Below, in pieces: positions 59,313-64,000 of a DNA stretch of 64,000 bases (position 1 is the first letter of the stretch; each line of letters opens with the position of its first letter). The stretch is from an uncultured Bacteroidota bacterium. Lineage in GTDB: Bacteria; Bacteroidota; Bacteroidia; Flavobacteriales; Flavobacteriaceae. The DNA lies in NCBI GenBank assembly GCA_902626585.1, contig CACOGA010000007.1, positions 1 through 64,000 on the forward strand, read 5' to 3'. The notes below the pieces were generated by a model. That model saw only the letters and a program-made list of their open reading frames with translations. It was not told the DNA's origin and did no database searches. Made by a program: the position numbers and the translations under genes.

Positions 59313-60230
59313 CTAATTCTTAAAATCCTCCCATTCAGAAAAATTATATTTCAAAATATTCTTCAATGAAATTACATCATTATAATATCTATCTCTTAAA
59401 ATTTTCCTTTGATTTTCAGAAATTATTTGATTTTGTGAATCAATTTTAATCCAATTTTGAATAATCTTCTTGATTAAATTCTTGATTTTGATTCTTATTT
59501 TCATTGGAATAAAATATTTACTGATTTTTGTAAATTTCATTTTTCCTGTGGAAGATTTTCTTAAGAAGTGATATATAGTTGGAAAAATAATTTTATTTGT
59601 TTTATTTGATTTAATATTTTCTATTTTATTTAATCTCTCAACATCTAAGAAATCAAAACAATCATTTACTACACTTAGCCTATTGGAAATTAGTTTTTCA
59701 AATGTTATTATTTTAATGTTTTCTATTCCAAAATTTTCAATAAATCGAGAAATCCACTTGTTATACAGTCCAAACTGATAGTACTGCTTAGGATAATCAT
59801 CATATTCTTGAAAATCAGCTAATTTATCCTCCCTAATCATTTCATCAATTGATCTCTTTTCTATGCCCAATCCTTTCATCCAGTTAAAATGTGACACATA
59901 TCTGTCTATAGGATTTCTAAGAATAAAAATAAATTTTGGGTATTCTTGAAAGTTATCCTTGATGTTTTTAATGAAGTTATCATAATACATATATGATGTA
60001 GTTGACTCACCCTTAATCAAGGAGCCATTTTCAAATAAATTAGAATATCTAGATATTTCAAAATTGGTAAACTGATCAAATGATTTATTATTCCAGTAGA
60101 CTGGCTCTTTTTCTTTTGACATTGAAATTTTTGGGTGTGTATCTAATAGCTCATGCAGACTAGTTGTACCTGATTTAGCGGCCCCCGGAATAAAAAAATT
60201 TGGATTATAATGTTGTCTTATTTTTCCCAA
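59313..60230 (-). CDS. PAPS-dependent sulfotransferase family protein
   Basis: 5'-PSB FIPGAAKSGTTSLHELLDTHP; 3'-PB FIFILRNPIDRYVSHFNWM. Confidence 0.9.
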   Translation of the reverse strand: MGKIRQHYNPNFFIPGAAKSGTTSLHELLDTHPKISMSKEKEPVYWNNKSFDQFTNFEISRYSNLFENGSLIKGESTTSYMYYDNFIKNIKDNFQEYPKFIFILRNPIDRYVSHFNWMKGLGIEKRSIDEMIREDKLADFQEYDDYPKQYYQFGLYNKWISRFIENFGIENIKIITFEKLISNRLSVVNDCFDFLDVERLNKIENIKSNKTNKIIFPTIYHFLRKSSTGKMKFTKISKYFIPMKIRIKIKNLIKKIIQNWIKIDSQNQIISENQRKILRDRYYNDVISLKNILKYNFSEWEDFKN

Positions 60231-61357
60231 GAAGAAATATATTTTAATGCAATATTTTTATAATCGTGATGTTTCATAATAAATTTTCTTGCGTTTTTGG
60301 AAATATTTTCCAAATGTATTGGATTTTCTATTAGCCAAGATAATTTTTCTACAATTTTGGATACATTTGGTAAGGCATTTATTGCAACACTATCTTCCTT
60401 TAAATTATACAGTTCAAGCCATTTGTCTTCAGCGCCGGTAAATACAACTTTTCCTAACGCCATGGCCTCCAAAGCATTGTAGCCTTGGTCATATGCATAA
60501 ACTTGGTCCATTATAATATCACAATCTTTTACATTTTTTAAATGTTCTAAGTAAGGTTTGTCGATTGTCCTAATAATTTTAATTTTTTTGTAATATTTTT
60601 TTTCTATAATTGACAAGGAATCATTAAAAAACCTATTTCCTTTTTTTATTTTATTTTTTGAGTTAATTGCATGCAAAATGTAAATTTTATCTCTTTTTTT
60701 CACAATAGTTTTTTTTAATTTATCAATATTAACAGGGTTTGGAATCATTCCAAGATATTTTTCGGTTCCCACATAAGGAAGGTGATAATCAAGGTCAGAA
60801 CTAATAATACCAACTACATTTTTTTTTACATATTCGCTGAGTTTTGAATAGCTGGAACTTAAATACTTAAGAGTTTGCTTATACTCACTTTTTAAAGAAT
60901 TGTCTTCAAAATAGGGAGTTAGTATGGAATATTTAAATTTTCTTTCATATGAATAACTAACACTTGTGAAGTCTACTCCGCACGCCAATAAAAAAACCTT
61001 TTTATTATTTCTAAATATGTGTTTTAATAGTATCTTTTCCATAAAAGGAGAGGTTCTAAATCCTCTTTCATTAATCAGCTGAACAATATCAAAACCCTTT
61101 AGATTATTTAGTTTAAAAATTGATTTAATAAAAATTTCAAATTCATTTAAACTGATCCCGGTTAATTTATCTATTATTTTTGCTATTATTTTTAGTATTT
61201 TTTTTTCAAAAAGTGAAGATTTAATAAGAATATCAACATCATAATTTTTAAATCCATCGCCACTACCCAATAAAGTAACGGTATGTCCGTTCTCTTGTAA
61301 ACCTTGTTTTAATGAATTGTGAAGATTACTATATTCTCCGATGAGTAGGATTTTCAT
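60218..61357 (-). CDS. Glycosyltransferase (GT-B-like)
   Basis: MKILLIGEYSNLHNSLKQGLQENGHTVTLLGSGDGFKNYDVD; YDQGYNALEAMALGKVVFTG. Confidence 0.78.
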   Translation of the reverse strand: MKILLIGEYSNLHNSLKQGLQENGHTVTLLGSGDGFKNYDVDILIKSSLFEKKILKIIAKIIDKLTGISLNEFEIFIKSIFKLNNLKGFDIVQLINERGFRTSPFMEKILLKHIFRNNKKVFLLACGVDFTSVSYSYERKFKYSILTPYFEDNSLKSEYKQTLKYLSSSYSKLSEYVKKNVVGIISSDLDYHLPYVGTEKYLGMIPNPVNIDKLKKTIVKKRDKIYILHAINSKNKIKKGNRFFNDSLSIIEKKYYKKIKIIRTIDKPYLEHLKNVKDCDIIMDQVYAYDQGYNALEAMALGKVVFTGAEDKWLELYNLKEDSVAINALPNVSKIVEKLSWLIENPIHLENISKNARKFIMKHHDYKNIALKYISSWEK

Positions 61358-61393
61358 TATATTGTTATCTATTGATTCAAATATATATTTTTA

Positions 61394-62203
61394 ATGTCGA
61401 ATCTTATTGACCAAAAAAATAATTTAGAAATATTAATTTCTACAACGGGAAAAAACGATATAGATTTTATTGAAAATATTTTTTTTGAAAATAATTATGA
61501 AAGTTTTCCAATTCTTATCGTAAATCAGTCTGATAAAATTATCAAAAAAGATAATCAGAATATTAAGATAATCAACACAGACTCCAGAGGCCTATCATTA
61601 AGTAGAAATTTAGCAATTAAAAATTCCTCAAAAAAATATTGCCTGCTTGCCGATGATGATATCGTTTATAAAGAGGGCTTTTATGAAAATATCTTAGATG
61701 CTTTTGAACAAAATATTAATGCAGACGTAATCACATTTATGATGGTTGATGAGAAAGGGAATTTATTCAAGAAATATTCAGAAAATATTAATCACAACTA
61801 CAAAAGCATTAGAGAGGTGAATTCAGTAGTAATAGCATTTAAGAGAGAATCAGTAATTAAAAATAATATTGAATTTGATCCGTTATTTGGTCTAGGAGGT
61901 ACTTTTGAGACGGGAGAAGAATATGTTTTTTTAAGAAATTGCCTAGAAAAAAAACTAAAAGTATTATTTCGGCCAAAAATAATTCTTCAACATGATTCGA
62001 AAAGTTCGGGAAAATTGGCATTCAGAGATAAAAATATTTTTGCTAGGGCTGCAATTTTTCATAAGTTTCATGGATCTTTATCTTACCTTAAATTATTACA
62101 TCATATTTATTTACTAAAGAGAAAAAATTTGATTGGTTGCAGTGATTTTATTAATAAGTTTTTGGTAGGTTTAGAGGGGATTAAAAAATTTAAATCAATA
62201 TGA
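61394..62203 (+). CDS. Glycosyltransferase family 2
   Basis: DSRGLSLSRNLAIKNSSKKYCLLADDDIVY; GGTFETGEEYVFLRNCLEK. Confidence 0.82.
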   Translation: MSNLIDQKNNLEILISTTGKNDIDFIENIFFENNYESFPILIVNQSDKIIKKDNQNIKIINTDSRGLSLSRNLAIKNSSKKYCLLADDDIVYKEGFYENILDAFEQNINADVITFMMVDEKGNLFKKYSENINHNYKSIREVNSVVIAFKRESVIKNNIEFDPLFGLGGTFETGEEYVFLRNCLEKKLKVLFRPKIILQHDSKSSGKLAFRDKNIFARAAIFHKFHGSLSYLKLLHHIYLLKRKNLIGCSDFINKFLVGLEGIKKFKSI

Positions 62204-62616
62204 ATTCAAGAATCGATGATGTCAAGCTAATTGATATTCCTAAAATTGTTGATCCAAAAGGAAGAGGGAACCTTTCTGTAATTGAAAAGGAAATTATTCC
62301 TTTTTCAATAAAAAGGGTTTATTACTTATATGATGTGCCAAGCGATTCATACAGAGGAGGACATGCTCATAAAAAATTAATTCAATTTATGATACCCCTC
62401 AGTGGAAGTTTTGAGGTTTCGTTAGATGACGGAAAAAAAAGAAAAAAAATTATGCTCAACAAACCTAATAAGGGCTTACTAATTCCTCAGGGTATATGGA
62501 GAGAAATGGATAATTTTTCTTCAGGTGCAATTTGCTTAGTTTTAGCCTCTGAGGAATTTGATGAATCAGATTATTTCCGCGAATATGATAGGTTTAAGCA
62601 ATTTAAGCTCACTTGA
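62200..62616 (+). CDS. FdtA/QdtA-family sugar 3,4-ketoisomerase (cupin, WxcM-like)
   Basis: DPKGRGNLSVIE...IKRVYYLYDVPSDSYRGGHAHKKLIQFMIPLSGSFEVSLDDG. Confidence 0.88.
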   Translation: MNSRIDDVKLIDIPKIVDPKGRGNLSVIEKEIIPFSIKRVYYLYDVPSDSYRGGHAHKKLIQFMIPLSGSFEVSLDDGKKRKKIMLNKPNKGLLIPQGIWREMDNFSSGAICLVLASEEFDESDYFREYDRFKQFKLT

Positions 62617-63484
62617 TTTTACAAATATAATTCAGTCTATAAATATCAAATAGAAATAAATTTGGGTCTTCACTTGTAAGATTTTTTTCAAGAATATTTT
62701 TAAAAATATTTGATGTCTTAATAAATATATTCTTTAAGAAAAAAAATTCTAAAATTATGTATGTTTTCAAAATTGATATACTGTGTTTTTCAATTTTGTT
62801 ATTTCTGTAGCAAATAATTAAATTTTCTAAAGCCTTATGGGTTTTTTTTATGAAAATTGAGTTTTCGTCAATATTATTTACTAATACAGGATTGTCAATA
62901 TGTAAAATATCAATTTTTATTTTTTTAAGTATTGAACCAAATATATAGTCGTTACCATAAGAAACATTGTCAATCCTAGGCAAAATATCAAATAGTAAAT
63001 CTCGTTTACAAATAAAGTTATTTGAAGAAATATATTTATAAGGATTTTTATTTCGAACAACAAAGTTGATTTCCTCTCTTTCCTTACCAAATTTATACCT
63101 TAAGCTAGAGTTTTTGTTTTCTGGATTTTTGTAATTACAACCTCCAAAAATTATCCTGCCTCTGTTTAATTGAGCTAAGTAATTTTTTAGAAAACTTTCA
63201 TTAGTAGGAGTAGTATCAACATCGATAAATAAAAGAAATTCATACTGAGATTTTTCAGCAAGTAATAGTCTGTTTTTAACCCTTCCAATATTTTTTTTAG
63301 ATTCTATAAATCTGGAATTTGTTAATAGATTAATTTTTTGATTTAATTCATTTTTTGATGAAAAAGATCCGTCATCAATGCATATGATTTCAAAGTTAAT
63401 CTTAAGCATTAGCGCTTGCTTTTCTAAAAGACTAACAAGTGGGTATGCATTATAATCAAAACAAGGAACTAATATTGATATCAT
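62609..63484 (-). CDS. Glycosyltransferase family 2
   Basis: MISILVPCFDYNAYPLVSLLEKQ; FEIICIDDGS; FLLFIDVDTTP. Confidence 0.88.
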   Translation of the reverse strand: MISILVPCFDYNAYPLVSLLEKQALMLKINFEIICIDDGSFSSKNELNQKINLLTNSRFIESKKNIGRVKNRLLLAEKSQYEFLLFIDVDTTPTNESFLKNYLAQLNRGRIIFGGCNYKNPENKNSSLRYKFGKEREEINFVVRNKNPYKYISSNNFICKRDLLFDILPRIDNVSYGNDYIFGSILKKIKIDILHIDNPVLVNNIDENSIFIKKTHKALENLIICYRNNKIEKHSISILKTYIILEFFFLKNIFIKTSNIFKNILEKNLTSEDPNLFLFDIYRLNYICKIK

Positions 63485-64000
63485 TCGTACACGTTTTCTA
63501 TATTCAGGTCTTTATCGTGGATTTCGTCAATTCTACCATCTCTACATCTCAATATCCTACCTTTATATTTTTTTAAAAGACTGAAATCATGTGTTGCCAT
63601 TACTATGGTATTTCCATTCAGATTAATTTCTCCTAAAACATTCATTATTTCGATACTACTTTTAGGATCTAAGTTTCCAGTTGGTTCGTCAGCGATTATT
63701 ATTTCGGGTTCATTAAGTAAAGCTCTTGCAATCGCAACCTTTTGTTTCTGCCCTCCAGAAAGCTGCCCAGGATACTTGGCTGATAAATTTGAAATATGGA
63801 CCTTATCTAGACACGAATCAATCCTTTGTTTTTTTTCTCTTTTTTCACCCCAGCCTGTGGCATTTAAAACAAATTCTAGGTTTTTGTAGACCGTTCGATC
63901 ATTTAAAAGTTGAAAATCTTGAAAGATGATACCAATTTTTCTACGTAAGAATGGGATATTTTTTTCGCCTATAGTTTTTAGATTAGTCCCTGAAATTTTA
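63481..64000 (-). CDS. ftsE: Cell division ATP-binding protein FtsE (N-terminus truncated by window edge)
   Basis: Minus-strand: ...RRKIGIIFQDFQLLNDRTVYKNLEFVLNATGW...PGQLSGGQKQKVAIARALLNEPEIIIADEPTGNLDPKSS...ATHDFSLLKKYKGRILRCRDGRIDEIHDKDLNIENVYE*. Confidence 0.9.
   Translation of the reverse strand, partial: KISGTNLKTIGEKNIPFLRRKIGIIFQDFQLLNDRTVYKNLEFVLNATGWGEKREKKQRIDSCLDKVHISNLSAKYPGQLSGGQKQKVAIARALLNEPEIIIADEPTGNLDPKSSIEIMNVLGEINLNGNTIVMATHDFSLLKKYKGRILRCRDGRIDEIHDKDLNIENVYE

Noticed and set aside
63605-63929. ORFs 63605..63889 and 63726..63929 (+)
   Set aside because: Antisense to the truncated ftsE gene, which has clear ABC ATPase motifs on the minus strand.
1-64000. Mobile element, prophage, toxin-antitoxin or defence island
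   Set aside because: No transposase, integrase, restriction, cas, retron or abortive-infection motifs seen in any of the major ORFs.

Overview
AT-rich chromosomal window from a marine Bacteroidota, probably Flavobacteriia. The taxonomy is inferred from gene content: DUF4293 next to rho, BT_3928-like DoxX, T9SS C-terminal sorting domains, FdtA/Wzx and a Met105-type proteorhodopsin. It is densely coded, with about 66 CDS, two tRNAs (Glu-UUC, Arg-ACG), three convincing hairpin terminators and one candidate promoter region. No CRISPR array, transposase, integrase or phage module was seen. Most genes are housekeeping: proS, rpsT, rho, truA, cdaA, folP, tpiA, prmA, GS type II, purM-like, prfA, pyrF, crcB, ilvE, grpE-dnaJ, kdsA and ftsE. 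The more interesting content includes: (i) a 1336-aa secreted multidomain protein joining FG-GAP/ASPIC-UnbV modules to a complete vanadium-chloroperoxidase-type active site and a T9SS tail; (ii) a proteorhodopsin-blh pair with a strong terminator between them; (iii) a compact SerK-like (ParB fold) protein in a small gene cluster; (iv) a stand-alone TonB-plug lipoprotein overlapping a secreted subtilase; (v) a DnaJ that keeps only one of the two zinc centres; (vi) a sigma54-like GG-N10-GC element before grpE-dnaJ; (vii) a surface-polysaccharide cluster with a sulfotransferase. I did not find a clearly new defence or mobile system.
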